Positions 55,000 to 63,384 of a DNA stretch of 64,000 nucleotides are shown here, one piece after another (position 1 is the first letter of the stretch; each line of letters begins with the position of its first letter). The stretch is from Lentilactobacillus raoultii (lineage in GTDB: Bacteria; Bacillota; Bacilli; Lactobacillales; Lactobacillaceae), in assembly GCF_900411375.1 (NCBI RefSeq), contig NZ_LS422989.1:1-64000 (forward strand), given 5' to 3'. The notes under the pieces were generated by a model. It saw only the letters and a list, made by a program, of their open reading frames with translations, was not told the DNA's origin and searched no databases. The position numbers were made by a program, and so were the translations under genes.

Positions 55000-55419
55000 A
55001 TGCTGAAATTGGTTGTTGGTGCATTGGGTGCAAATGGTTGGATGTCGATTATTTTAATTATTATTTTATTAGGTTGGCTTGGATACACGTTAGTTCAAAA
55101 CTATCGGGTTAAACAAGTTGCTAAATATTTAACAAATGACGATTTTCAATCTGGTATGCGAAAAGCTCAGGTGGTGGATTTACGAGAACCTAAAACTTTC
55201 AAAGCTGGCCATATTCTTGGTGCTAGAAATGTTCCATATTCAACCATTCGAAATTTTTACCAGCAGATTCGGCCGGATTTGCCAGTTTATTTGTATGACC
55301 AAGGAAAAACTGTCAGTAAGCGGGCAGCTCTTTTCTTGAATAAAAAAGGCTACCAGGAACTCTTTATTTTAAAAACCGGTTATCAAAATTGGAACGGCAA
55401 AGAAAAAAAGAGTCAGTAA
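55000..55419 (+). CDS. Membrane-anchored rhodanese-like protein without active-site cysteine
   Basis: This 139-residue protein has one N-terminal membrane helix (about 15-33) and a rhodanese fold with VVDLREPKTFKAGHILGARNVP (from about 58). At the active-site loop the cysteine position is D100 (VYLYDQGKT), so sulfur transfer is not expected. It may be a binding or structural domain. It lies 29 bases after glk and shares the glk transcription unit. Confidence 0.88.
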   Translation: MLKLVVGALGANGWMSIILIIILLGWLGYTLVQNYRVKQVAKYLTNDDFQSGMRKAQVVDLREPKTFKAGHILGARNVPYSTIRNFYQQIRPDLPVYLYDQGKTVSKRAALFLNKKGYQELFILKTGYQNWNGKEKKSQ

Positions 55420-55433
55420 CGCGACTAAGTGAT

Positions 55434-55473
55434 AAAAAAGCTGGAAACAAAAGAATTTTGTTCCAGCTTTTTT
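55434..55473. terminator. Bidirectional terminator between rhodanese and DUF3042 genes
   Basis: AAAAAAGCTGGAA and TTCCAGCTTTTTTT pair around a 14-base loop, with T runs on both strands. Confidence 0.85.
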
Positions 55474-55501
55474 AATCGTGATTGTTAAATTAAATAGAGG
55501 G

Positions 55502-55678
55502 TTATCCGTGGTGAGCTGCCCGGCTTTTACGCATTGCTCGTTTGCGATTCTCTTCAAATTTTTGTTCCTGATCCTCAATTGGATCAACAACGGATTTCTT
55601 AAAAGTCAGCAGTGCACCCAGACCAGCAGCAACTGTTCCGAGAACGCCAACAATTAACCCATTCGTGAAATGCTTCAT
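55502..55678 (-). CDS. DUF3042 family small membrane protein
   Basis: This 58-residue protein starts MKHFTNGLIVGVLGTVAAG, with one membrane helix (residues 6-27) followed by a charged helix ending in KRAMRKSRAAHHG. The pattern fits DUF3042, found in Lactobacillales. AGGAGGG precedes the ATG at 55678 by 6 bases, favouring it over the ATG 7 codons upstream. Function unknown. Confidence 0.87.
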   Translation of the reverse strand: MKHFTNGLIVGVLGTVAAGLGALLTFKKSVVDPIEDQEQKFEENRKRAMRKSRAAHHG

Positions 55679-55779
55679 GATAATCCCTCCTAAAAACATT
55701 TTATACTTTCATTATGCGTTATTTAGCTGAAGATATCTAGTCTCTTGATTACTTTAAATATAGTTTAAGGAGAGTTTAT

Positions 55780-56526
55780 ATGCAAATTGACACAAAAATC
55801 ATTGCCCACCGAGGTAGTAGAGGAACTCGCCCAGAAAATACGTTAGTTGCTTTTCAAACAGCAATTAATGAAGGTGCTGAAGGAATTGAGACCGATGTTC
55901 ATTTTTCAAAAGACCATCAATTTATTATCATGCATGATGAAACAGTCGATCGGACAACTGATGGCTCTGGATTAATAGTTGATAAGACGTTAGCTGAAAT
56001 TAAACAATTGGATGCCGGGATAAAATTTAGTGAGGAGTTCAGAGGGACCAGGGTTCCAACACTTCAAGAAGTGGTTCAAATGTTGTTGAAAATTAAATTT
56101 ACCGGTATTTTTAACTTGGAATTGAAAACCAACAAAATTCATTATCCTGGTTTAGAACGAGCGGTTTATGAATATTTTGCTTCTCAACAGTATCCATTTC
56201 AATTAATTTATTCTAGTTTTAACGGAAAATCATTGGAAATTTTGAACCGGATTGATCCCAAAGCTTATGAAGCCAGGCTTTTCAAGACGGCAGCTAAGCA
56301 AGCCAAAACTTTGAAACGCAGTAAAGTGGTTGAAGATTTTCATCCGGATATTAAATGGATTAAAAAACATCCTTTTTATGCTTCTTCTAGGCATCTACGT
56401 CCTTGGGTCGTTAATTCAACTGAGGACATGCAGTATTGCTTTGAACGTAATATGGCTGCTATTATTACTGATTACCCTGGCAGGGCAGTTCAATTGCGGA
56501 CGGAAATGCGAGGCGATTTGATTTGA
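55780..56526 (+). CDS. glpQ: Glycerophosphodiester phosphodiesterase
   Basis: This 248-residue GDPD/UgpQ-type enzyme starts with IIAHRGSRGTRPENT (H and R of the active site near 10-11), and GIETDVHFSKDHQFIIMHD holds catalytic Glu, Asp and His. It lacks a signal peptide, so it is probably cytosolic and splits glycerophosphodiesters to glycerol 3-phosphate. The TGA overlaps the miaA start. Confidence 0.92.
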   Translation: MQIDTKIIAHRGSRGTRPENTLVAFQTAINEGAEGIETDVHFSKDHQFIIMHDETVDRTTDGSGLIVDKTLAEIKQLDAGIKFSEEFRGTRVPTLQEVVQMLLKIKFTGIFNLELKTNKIHYPGLERAVYEYFASQQYPFQLIYSSFNGKSLEILNRIDPKAYEARLFKTAAKQAKTLKRSKVVEDFHPDIKWIKKHPFYASSRHLRPWVVNSTEDMQYCFERNMAAIITDYPGRAVQLRTEMRGDLI

Positions 56527-57446
56527 AAAAAGTTTTGGCGATTGTCGGTCCGACCGCGGTCGGTAAAACCGCCATGTCCATTAGATTGGCTAAACGTTTT
56601 AACGGTGAAATTATTTCTGGTGATTCAATGCAGGTATACCGTGGTCTGGATATTGGGACTGCCAAAATAACAGAAGCTGAGAAAGAAAACATTCCTCACC
56701 ATTTGATTGATATTAGAGATATCAACCAGCGTTTTTCAGTTGCTGATTTTGTTAGAAGTGCTTCTCAAGCAATTAATCAAATTTCTGCTGCCAACAAATT
56801 ACCGATGATTGTTGGCGGAACGGGATTTTATTTACAAGCATTATTGGACGGCCTTGAACTGGGCGGTGACCAATTTAAAAATGATGATCTTCGTCGACAA
56901 TTATTGAAAGAAGCTAACCAATTTGGAACCCAAGCGCTTTATGATCGACTCAAACAAGTCGATCCACTTGCGGCTTCTAAAATTTCTTCTAAAAATCTCC
57001 GTCGTATTATTCGAGCATTGGAAGTGTATTTAAAAACGGGCCATCGGTTTTCAGATCAGGTTAATCAACCGCCTGAATTTGATGCGTTGATTATTGGGTT
57101 AACAACAGACAGGAAACGGTTATATGATCGAATTAATCAGCGGGTCGATTTAATGATGAATCAAGGGTTGTTAAAGGAAGCTCGTTTTCTTTACAATCAT
57201 GGTGGTGTTAATCTTCAGGCGGGTAAAGGAATTGGCTATCATGAATTTGATGATTACTTTACCGGGAAAATTAATCTGGATCAGGCAGTTGAGCTTGTGA
57301 AAAAGGACTCCAGACACTATGCTAAACGTCAATTAACTTGGTTTCGAAATAAAACCAAGCCACTTTGGTTTGATGTTCTTGGCTTTCCTGACGATGTTAA
57401 GCGACTTGAAACAGCAGTTGAAGAATGGCTTAAAGCCGACCAGTAA
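56523..57446 (+). CDS. miaA: tRNA dimethylallyltransferase MiaA
   Basis: This 307-residue enzyme prenylates A37 of tRNAs reading U-initial codons. The P-loop VGPTAVGKTAMS is at 8-19, ISGDSMQVYRGLDIGTAK at about 33-50 is diagnostic, and IVGGTGFYLQALLDG follows. It starts with TTG at 56523, overlapping glpQ by 4 bases. It directly precedes the glnRA promoter, as in many lactobacilli and streptococci. Confidence 0.95.
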   Translation: MKKVLAIVGPTAVGKTAMSIRLAKRFNGEIISGDSMQVYRGLDIGTAKITEAEKENIPHHLIDIRDINQRFSVADFVRSASQAINQISAANKLPMIVGGTGFYLQALLDGLELGGDQFKNDDLRRQLLKEANQFGTQALYDRLKQVDPLAASKISSKNLRRIIRALEVYLKTGHRFSDQVNQPPEFDALIIGLTTDRKRLYDRINQRVDLMMNQGLLKEARFLYNHGGVNLQAGKGIGYHEFDDYFTGKINLDQAVELVKKDSRHYAKRQLTWFRNKTKPLWFDVLGFPDDVKRLETAVEEWLKADQ

Positions 57447-57454
57447 AAAAATGA

Positions 57455-57471
57455 TGTCATAAAATATAACA
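57455..57471 (+). promoter_or_regulatory. GlnR operator upstream of glnRA
   Basis: TGTCATAAAATATAACA fits the GlnR/TnrA consensus TGTNAN7TNACA exactly. It ends 7 bases before the -35 box of glnR, consistent with autorepression of glnRA when glutamine is high. Confidence 0.9.
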
Positions 57472-57478
57472 TTTGCTC

Positions 57479-57506
57479 TTGACTTTGCTTGTGGGAATGG
57501 TATCAT
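57479..57506 (+). promoter_or_regulatory. Promoter of glnRA
   Basis: TTGACT (57479-57484), 16 bases, TATCAT (57501-57506), just downstream of the GlnR box. Confidence 0.7.
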
Positions 57507-57532
57507 GATTACAAGAATTTAGGAGGTGAAAC

Positions 57533-57934
57533 ATGCGAGAGAAGGAACTACGGCGTTCAATGTCAGTTCTACCAATTGGAACGGTAATGAAACTTACCGA
57601 CCTGACTGCTCGACAAATTCGCTATTATGAACAACAGGATTTAATTAAGCCCGTTCGTAATGAAGGTAACAGACGGATGTACTCACTAAATGATGTCGAC
57701 AGGCTTCTCGAAATCAAAGATTACCTTGACGATGGGTTGAACATTTCTGGGATTAAAGAGGTTTACAAGAAGCAGGAACAACTCGAAGATGAACGGAAAA
57801 AGAATTTGCAAAAGGGCCTCACCGATAGCGATGTTAGAAAGATTCTGCAAGACGAATTTATGAACATCGGTGGGTTGAAGCCGCCTTCTTCGACGTTTGA
57901 CAATCCAAATAATTTCCACAAATTTAATGAGTGA
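57533..57934 (+). CDS. glnR: MerR-family nitrogen regulator GlnR
   Basis: GlnR (133 residues) represses glutamine-related genes when glutamine synthetase is feedback-inhibited. The MerR-type helix-turn-helix is MKLTDLTARQIRYYEQQDLIKP (about 20-41, split into helix and wing). The C-terminal 40 residues form the regulatory tail that senses GlnA. AGGAGGTGAA lies 3 bases before the ATG. It is co-transcribed with glnA, 14 bases downstream. Confidence 0.95.
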   Translation: MREKELRRSMSVLPIGTVMKLTDLTARQIRYYEQQDLIKPVRNEGNRRMYSLNDVDRLLEIKDYLDDGLNISGIKEVYKKQEQLEDERKKNLQKGLTDSDVRKILQDEFMNIGGLKPPSSTFDNPNNFHKFNE

Positions 57935-57948
57935 TAGGAGCGTTTTAA

Positions 57949-59292
57949 ATGGCCACGAGACACAATTATTCTAAAGACGATATTCGCAAGATTGTAAAGG
58001 ATGAAGATGTTAAATTTCTTCGCCTAATGTTTACGGATCTGTTTGGTACGATCAAGAACGTTGAAGTGCCAATTGGGCAACTGGACAAACTGCTTGATAA
58101 CAAATTAATGTTTGATGGTTCTTCAATCGAAGGCTTTGTTCGAATTGAAGAAAGTGATATGTACTTGCATCCTGATTTATCAACTTGGATGATCTTTCCT
58201 TGGAGTACTGACCGTGGTAAAATTGCCCGGGTCATTTGTGAAGTCTACACACCAGATGGCGAGCCATTTGCCGCAGATCCGAGAAATAATCTCATCCGAG
58301 TATTGAACGATATGAAAAAAGCCGGCTTCACCGCTTTCAACATTGGTCCGGAACCGGAATTCTTCTTGTTCAAAATGGATGAAAATGGCGATCCAACCTT
58401 ACATTTGAATGATAAGGGTAGTTACTTTGATATGGCGCCAATGGATCTTGGCGAAAATTGTCGTCGTGAAATTGTGTTAACCCTTGAAGAAATGGGCTTT
58501 GATGTTGAAGCTGCTCACCACGAGGTTGCACCTGGCCAACATGAAATTGATTTTAAATATGCGGATGCATTGGCAGCTGCTGATAATATCCAAACATTTA
58601 AATTAGTCGTTAAGACAGTCGCTCGTAAGTATGGCTTATACGCAACCTTTATGCCAAAGCCTTTGAGTGGGATTAACGGTTCCGGGATGCATATCAATAT
58701 GTCATTGTTTAATGAAACTGGTAATACATTCTTCGACAAAGATGGCGAATTAGAATTATCTCAAGAAGCTTACTATTTCCTTGGTGGTTTACTGAAACAC
58801 GCACGCTCCTTCACCGCCGTATGTAACCCAATTGTTAACTCCTATAAACGGTTAGTACCAGGTTTTGAAGCACCGGTTTACGTTGCTTGGTCTGGTTCAA
58901 ACCGTTCACCGCTTATTCGAATTCCAAGTGCTCGAGGTAATTCAACTCGTCTTGAATTACGAAGCGTGGACCCTGCTGCTAACCCATATTTGGCGATTGC
59001 AACGATCTTGGAAGCTGGTTTGGATGGGTTGAGAAATCAAATCGAACCAGAACACAGCGTTGATCGAAACATTTACCGAATGAATGCTGAAGAGTTACGA
59101 AAGAGTCATATTCAAAACTTGCCGGATACCTTGCACAATGCTTTGAAAGATCTTTCAACTGACGAGGTCATGAAAGGTGCACTTGGCGAACGACTTTATA
59201 ACAGCTTTATTGAAGCAAAGAACCTCGAATATGATTCTTATCGAACCCAAGTTTCTGAATGGGAACGTGATCAATATCTCGAAAAGTATTAA
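57949..59292 (+). CDS. glnA: Glutamine synthetase, type I-alpha
   Basis: This 447-residue enzyme makes glutamine from glutamate, ammonia and ATP. Motifs include [17 protein letters not shown] (about 62-78), the metal-binding [11 protein letters not shown] near 133, and NRSPLIRIP near 320. There is no adenylylation loop and the length is that of GSI-alpha, which is regulated by feedback inhibition through GlnR. The ATG follows TAGGAG. Confidence 0.97.
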   Translation: MATRHNYSKDDIRKIVKDEDVKFLRLMFTDLFGTIKNVEVPIGQLDKLLDNKLMFDGSSIEGFVRIEESDMYLHPDLSTWMIFPWSTDRGKIARVICEVYTPDGEPFAADPRNNLIRVLNDMKKAGFTAFNIGPEPEFFLFKMDENGDPTLHLNDKGSYFDMAPMDLGENCRREIVLTLEEMGFDVEAAHHEVAPGQHEIDFKYADALAAADNIQTFKLVVKTVARKYGLYATFMPKPLSGINGSGMHINMSLFNETGNTFFDKDGELELSQEAYYFLGGLLKHARSFTAVCNPIVNSYKRLVPGFEAPVYVAWSGSNRSPLIRIPSARGNSTRLELRSVDPAANPYLAIATILEAGLDGLRNQIEPEHSVDRNIYRMNAEELRKSHIQNLPDTLHNALKDLSTDEVMKGALGERLYNSFIEAKNLEYDSYRTQVSEWERDQYLEKY

Positions 59293-59334
59293 TTTAAAAA
59301 ATAGCTGGACCGTTTAACGGTTTTAGCATCATCT

Positions 59335-59383
59335 AAAAGCTTCAAAAGTGTGTGAGAATTCATGCCCTTTGAAGCTTTTTTGT
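59335..59383 (+). terminator. Terminator after glnA
   Basis: AAAAGCTTCAAA (59335-59346) pairs with TTTGAAGCTTTT and ends in a T run near 59381. Confidence 0.88.
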
Positions 59384-59490
59384 TTTAATTTTATAAAATA
59401 TACTGAAATAATGACGTTTAGGCTTTATTTATCGTCACTTTTCAGATAACATTAACTATATAAATAACGGGGAAAAACGAGGCTATACTT

Positions 59491-60372
59491 ATGGAAAGAC
59501 AAATGGAAACGGATCAGTTCAGCCAAAATGATACATTACTCTCCTCTGCATTAAAAGAGAAGGTTCAATATTTAAATGACTTGAACGATTCTGTTAAAAA
59601 TGGTGATGATTTGCGAATCTATCAATTGATGGATCCAAACCGCTATGTAAGTGAATTGGCACCCAACGATACCGGGGAGTCTAAGGCGGATTATTTTAGC
59701 TTGGCGTCGGATTTGACGGCTGAATTAAGCCATCATTTGAGTAACAAATTGATTGATTATTTGGGGACTACATATCCATTCTTTTACTATCATGAATACC
59801 AGTTAGGTAAGTTTCGTATCTATTTTGGTAATTGGTGGGATCATCGAATGTTTGGCGAACTTGATCCAATTAATGTTCGGTTTAATTTTGATGATCATGA
59901 ATACCAAATTTTGTCAAAATCATTCCAACTCGAAGCTGAAAATCAGCGAATAAACGATGATGAAATGAAAAAGCTTGGTGAGGATAACGAACGCATTACT
60001 AAATTAATTAGTGAGCAGGATCAACGAGATCAGCAAAAAGAAGATATTCGTCGTCAACTGAAAGAAAATCAAGAAAAATCACCGATGCCTTGGGAAGCAG
60101 GAAAGGTTAAAGAAGAGCGACAGCGATTAAATAATGACATGCTAAAGTTAACTCAAATAGATGAAGAAGCAGCAGGTGGTCGGGCTAAGATCAAGCAAAA
60201 CGAAAACAAAATTTTAGCACTTTCTAAAGAAGAAACCGTTTTGTCTTTGGAAAAGCAAAATATTCGGGCGACTTTTGGGAGTTTTGAAGCTTTTATTGAT
60301 AACAACCAAAATCTATATGCTAAGTATCTTCAGAGTTTGGCAAAAGAATCGCAGGTGAGCGATGGTGAGTAA
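59491..60372 (+). CDS. Unknown coiled-coil protein, first gene of a three-gene cassette
   Basis: This 293-residue acidic protein matches no family I can name with confidence. Residues 1-150 look globular and aromatic-rich (YPFFYYHEYQLGKFRIYFGNWW, in two parts). Residues 150-260 form a long charged coiled coil with many Lys, Glu and Gln, interrupted at about 208-212 by SPMPWE. There are no signal peptide, membrane helices or catalytic motif. The weak GAGG lies 9 bases before the ATG. It overlaps the next gene by 11 bases, implying coupled translation. SbcC-like annotation of coiled coils would be unsupported here, since no Walker motif exists. Confidence 0.85.
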   Translation: MERQMETDQFSQNDTLLSSALKEKVQYLNDLNDSVKNGDDLRIYQLMDPNRYVSELAPNDTGESKADYFSLASDLTAELSHHLSNKLIDYLGTTYPFFYYHEYQLGKFRIYFGNWWDHRMFGELDPINVRFNFDDHEYQILSKSFQLEAENQRINDDEMKKLGEDNERITKLISEQDQRDQQKEDIRRQLKENQEKSPMPWEAGKVKEERQRLNNDMLKLTQIDEEAAGGRAKIKQNENKILALSKEETVLSLEKQNIRATFGSFEAFIDNNQNLYAKYLQSLAKESQVSDGE

Positions 60373-61300
60373 TGAAACAGATGAAAAAATAATGACAACT
60401 AATGAATTGCTGACAAATTATCGCGATGCCATTCAAAATGGTCTCGATACTGGGACACAGTACTTGCAGGCATTTCAAACTTTGAGTGAAACTGATGATA
60501 ACCAAGACCTCTTGTCGGCAGCTGTCGCATTGACTAACTTTCAGTTAAATTCAGACTTTGTTACATTTCCACATCAATTTTCTGACGAAGATGTCCAACT
60601 AATCTTTTTTGAACGATTACTCTCGCTTTCTGGGATTCAAGATAATTTTCGAATTAGCAATCCACAGCGGGTACAAAAGCTTCTTTGCAAGTTTGAGTCA
60701 TTGGGTGATCAAACGTTTACCTTTACTAAATCGACTAAAAATGCAGACGGGTTTTTCTTTGGTCCAACGTTAAATAATCGACCATTATTTTATCTAAACT
60801 TAAAGACTAAAGAGTTAATGTTTCATGGTGCGTCATTAATTGAATATTTTGTTGTCGATTTGGAAGGTTTGGAAGTAAAGGCCATTAAAGCGGCATTGGC
60901 ATTGTTAACTAAGGCTGCTGAAATTCTAAAAGAAAATTTTGGCTTCAAAATTGATTTTAACGTTTTGGACAGTGTCAATGGCGAGTTTTATCAGTTTGCT
61001 GCTGGCGCATTGTCTGAAGACGTAATGGATGAATTGTTTGTTAAGTCGGCAGAAAATCACTTTATTTTGATGGCTGAGGATAATGGCGGCGCATCATTGA
61101 CTTTGTCGGATGGCACCAAGATGACGGTCTATGATGCAAATCGTGATGACAATCACCCTAAGTGGGGAGCCACCATTCATGATCAGCAGCAAAGTGAAAA
61201 TTGGCTATATTTATTGCTGGACTACCCATTTATTAAAAAATGGTATTTAAATAATCAAAAGCAACTAGAAATTTTATCAAACCAGTTTATTTTTGGATAA
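60362..61300 (+). CDS. Unknown soluble protein, second gene of the cassette
   Basis: This 312-residue protein is soluble and acidic, with no signal peptide, membrane helix or recognised motif. A hydrophilic helical N-terminus (1-60) is followed by a mixed region with DGFFFGPTLNNRPLFYLNL near 134-152 and a C-terminal part ending YLNNQKQLEILSNQFIFG. The ATG at 60362 overlaps gene 1; ATG at 60392 (MTTNELL) is the alternative. The overlap suggests that the product forms a complex with the upstream coiled-coil protein. Confidence 0.83.
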   Translation: MVSNETDEKIMTTNELLTNYRDAIQNGLDTGTQYLQAFQTLSETDDNQDLLSAAVALTNFQLNSDFVTFPHQFSDEDVQLIFFERLLSLSGIQDNFRISNPQRVQKLLCKFESLGDQTFTFTKSTKNADGFFFGPTLNNRPLFYLNLKTKELMFHGASLIEYFVVDLEGLEVKAIKAALALLTKAAEILKENFGFKIDFNVLDSVNGEFYQFAAGALSEDVMDELFVKSAENHFILMAEDNGGASLTLSDGTKMTVYDANRDDNHPKWGATIHDQQQSENWLYLLLDYPFIKKWYLNNQKQLEILSNQFIFG

Positions 61301-61332
61301 ACTGATTACTTTAAGTAAAAAGAGGGGTTCGA

Positions 61333-61872
61333 ATGGATCTTCAAGCGCTAATTTCTTCATCAGTTTATTTAAATCGACAAATCGAGCAGAAAAAGCAACT
61401 TTTTTGGTCTAATGAGGCTCGGCTTCAAAATGCATTTGTTTCGCTGGATGTCGAATTAGCAGAAATGGCTAATACATCGGAATGGTTTAAGGTTTGGAAA
61501 ACTCATCGTGGAAAAAGTGAGCCAAACAAAACGCCTCGAGAGACATTGCTTTATGAATACGTTGATGCGTTGGATTTCTTTCTCTTAATTTCTAATTTAA
61601 AAAATTGGAATCACTTTGTTCTGAATTCAGAAGCTGATTTTGATAAAATTAAACACTTCAAGAAAGAAGATAACCTCGACAAACAGTATCTTGCGATGAA
61701 GCGAATGTTATTTGACGCGTACTTTAATCGGAGTGGTGAAAGCTTTAATCACGCTTGGCGACTCTTCCTTAAGTTTGGCTTGGTTGATTTTGGCTATTCC
61801 GAACAAGAAATTAAGGATGCTTTTAACAATAAAAATCAAATTAATTTAAAACGACAAGACAGTAACTATTAA
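61333..61872 (+). CDS. Unknown helical protein, third gene of the cassette
   Basis: This 179-residue, mostly helical protein is rich in Trp/Phe and Lys, with a basic C-terminus (NNKNQINLKRQDSNY). No domain is recognised. It lies 32 bases after gene 2 with AAGAGGGG ahead of the ATG. It is probably the last gene of the unit, with a terminator 52 bases beyond its stop. Its function is unknown. Confidence 0.8.
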   Translation: MDLQALISSSVYLNRQIEQKKQLFWSNEARLQNAFVSLDVELAEMANTSEWFKVWKTHRGKSEPNKTPRETLLYEYVDALDFFLLISNLKNWNHFVLNSEADFDKIKHFKKEDNLDKQYLAMKRMLFDAYFNRSGESFNHAWRLFLKFGLVDFGYSEQEIKDAFNNKNQINLKRQDSNY

Positions 61873-61923
61873 ACCGTACTCCCTGGTAGTTTGATCGTTT
61901 TAAGATAAAGTAATTTTGCAGTT

Positions 61924-61945
61924 AGCCTTTTTAAGGCTTTTTTTC
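61924..61945 (+). terminator. Terminator after the three-gene cassette
   Basis: AGCCTT-TTT-AAGGCT is followed by seven Ts. The stem is only 6 base pairs. Confidence 0.7.
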
Positions 61946-61968
61946 TGGATTGAAATTGTGAGGCTTTT

Positions 61969-62703
61969 ATGAAAAATTGGTTATTCAAAGCTTACTCGAT
62001 TATAGTTGTTTTTTTGGCGCTTTTTTCAATCATGTTAACGATTTTAGATTTTTCAGGAATCGTTAATCTTGAGCAGATACCGTGGTTTTATTTAGATAAT
62101 GGCATTTTACTTATTTTTACGGTTGATTACTTTCTTCGACTATTTATTAGTAAAAATAAATGGTTGTTTTTCAAAAGGAATCTCTTTGATTTACTGGCTA
62201 TCTTGCCATTCTATTCTGTATTTAGTTTTTTTAGATTCGCTCGTGTTTTGAGAATTATGAGAATGGTTAGGTTTTTTCGCTTTGTTAGATTAATTGGCTT
62301 TATTGGTAAAGTTCAGAAACAATCGCACCAATTTTTCTTAACTAATGGCTTCATCTATTTATTGTGGACAAGCTTAGCCATTCTGCTTTTGTCGGCAACT
62401 CTCTATTCTTTATCTGAGAAAGTCTCATGGGGCAATTCCTTATGGTGGGCGATCACTACTGTTACCACAGTTGGATATGGCGACATTTCACCGCACACAA
62501 TTATTGGCAAAATTGCTGCTGTATTATTAATGTTTTGTGGGATTGGTATCATTGGGTCTTTGACAAGTACGCTAACCACATTTTTCACTCATCAGGATAA
62601 CGAAGATAGCTTAAACAAAATTTTTCAACAACTTAAGCGCTTGGAAAATGAAAATGCGGATCTAAAAAATGAAATCATGGAATTAAAAAAACGGGTAAAA
62701 TAA
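61969..62703 (+). CDS. Voltage-gated-type potassium channel subunit
   Basis: This 244-residue protein has six membrane helices with an S4-like arginine series (RFARVLRIMRMVRFFRFVRL, in part, near 85-105). The pore selectivity filter TTVTTVGYGD is at about 163-172. A cytosolic coiled coil (about 205-244) may tetramerise the channel. It resembles the Kv-type/Ion_trans_2 channels common in Firmicutes. Ion selectivity is firm from TVGYGD; voltage gating is inferred. The ATG follows a weak GTGAGG. Confidence 0.9.
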   Translation: MKNWLFKAYSIIVVFLALFSIMLTILDFSGIVNLEQIPWFYLDNGILLIFTVDYFLRLFISKNKWLFFKRNLFDLLAILPFYSVFSFFRFARVLRIMRMVRFFRFVRLIGFIGKVQKQSHQFFLTNGFIYLLWTSLAILLLSATLYSLSEKVSWGNSLWWAITTVTTVGYGDISPHTIIGKIAAVLLMFCGIGIIGSLTSTLTTFFTHQDNEDSLNKIFQQLKRLENENADLKNEIMELKKRVK

Positions 62704-62730
62704 AAACAACCGCTTAATCGGTTGTTTAAT
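62704..62730. terminator. Terminator shared by channel gene and small-protein gene
   Basis: AAACAACCG-6-CGGTTGTTT is a perfect stem. On the reverse strand it is followed by TTTTATTTTA, making it a good terminator for the small gene at 62740-62856; on the forward strand the T run is weak. Confidence 0.78.
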
Positions 62731-62739
62731 ATCGTTCAC

Positions 62740-62856
62740 TTATTTGCGTTGGGCTAAATGCTTGGCATTTCCTTTCATGGTTGTTGGAGAACCGATGAAA
62801 TACTGAATAAATCCACATACAGCGAAAATAAAAACAATAAATAAAACGAATCCCAC
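62740..62856 (-). CDS. 38-residue single-span membrane protein
   Basis: A GTG start at 62856, 8 bases after an exact AGGAGG, opens a 38-residue frame. Residues 2-23 form a hydrophobic helix (GFVLFIVFIFAVCGFIQYFI) with a basic tail (KGNAKHLAQRK). A promoter, TTGAAA-17-GATAAT (62930-62902, reverse strand), and a terminator at 62704-62730 frame it, so it looks like a real gene. No known family is recognised. One idea is a regulatory subunit of the adjacent channel, which is speculation. Confidence 0.72.
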   Translation of the reverse strand: MGFVLFIVFIFAVCGFIQYFIGSPTTMKGNAKHLAQRK

Positions 62857-62901
62857 AACTTCCACCTCCTAATATAGATAGCATCGCTACCATCTGATTT
62901 G

Positions 62902-62930
62902 ATTATCCGGCTACCAAGGATCAATTTCAA
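62902..62930 (-). promoter_or_regulatory. Promoter of the 38-residue protein gene
   Basis: TTGAAA (62930-62925), 17 bases, GATAAT (62907-62902), on the reverse strand. Confidence 0.6.
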
Positions 62931-63031
62931 ATAATTAGCATGAGGATTTTTTTAATTTGATGAAAATTAAACTTTTCTTAAATAAATTGTAACTATTTAG
63001 ACGTGATCGTCGCGTTGGCTTAATTTTTGCA

Positions 63032-63060
63032 TTGACTAGTTCTCTAATATTCTCTATAAT
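63032..63060 (+). promoter_or_regulatory. Promoter of tRNA-Arg
   Basis: TTGACT (63032-63037), 17 bases, a consensus TATAAT (63055-63060). The tRNA begins 16 bases later. Confidence 0.85.
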
Positions 63061-63075
63061 GGTTATTGTTGATTT

Positions 63076-63149
63076 GTCGCAATAGCTCAGCTGGATAGAG
63101 CAACGGTCTTCTAAACCGTAGATCGAGAGTTCGAATCTCTCTTGCGACA
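63076..63149 (+). tRNA. tRNA-Arg (UCU)
   Basis: The 74-base sequence GTCGCAA...TTGCGACA folds as a tRNA: acceptor GTCGCAA/TTGCGAC, D arm GCTC/GAGC, anticodon stem ACGGT/ACCGT with loop CTTCTAA (anticodon TCT), and T arm GAGAG/CTCTC with TTCGAAT. The CCA end is not encoded. Arg(UCU) reads AGA/AGG codons. Confidence 0.97.
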
Positions 63150-63172
63150 TTAGAAAAGCCTTATAGAAACGA

Positions 63173-63219
63173 AAGCTTTATCTTAGGTGCTGTGACTCAG
63201 TGCTAAGATAAAGTTTTTT
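63173..63219 (+). terminator. Terminator after tRNA-Arg
   Basis: CTTTATCTTAG (63176-63186) and CTAAGATAAAG (63203-63213) are perfect complements, followed by six Ts. Confidence 0.9.
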
Positions 63220-63233
63220 GTTGGTAAATTAAT

Positions 63234-63262
63234 TTGACGAAATCAATTCATTTAGGTATACT
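63234..63262 (+). promoter_or_regulatory. Promoter of rplU
   Basis: TTGACG (63234-63239), 17 bases, TATACT (63257-63262). Confidence 0.8.
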
Positions 63263-63267
63263 AAGAA

Positions 63268-63370
63268 CGTTGTAATTGTGGCTTCCACAGCTACAACCGC
63301 TCGATTCAAGCTTGTGAGTCCCCACTACTCAGTGAGGCGCTTTGTTTCGGCGAGTCTAAGCAAGATTATA
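63268..63370 (+). promoter_or_regulatory. Ribosomal protein L21 leader
   Basis: A 100-base leader with stem segments TGTGGCTTCCACA (hairpin) and CACTACTCAGTGAGGCGC precedes rplU. Lactobacillales rplU genes carry an L21 leader of this size used in autoregulation. The fold was judged by eye. Confidence 0.75.
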
Positions 63371-63384
63371 AGGAGGTGCACAAC

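Noticed and set aside
59491-61872. Cassette as toxin-antitoxin or phage-defence system
   Set aside because: No nuclease, toxin, ATPase or sensor motif is visible, the proteins are larger than typical pairs, and base composition resembles the neighbouring genes.
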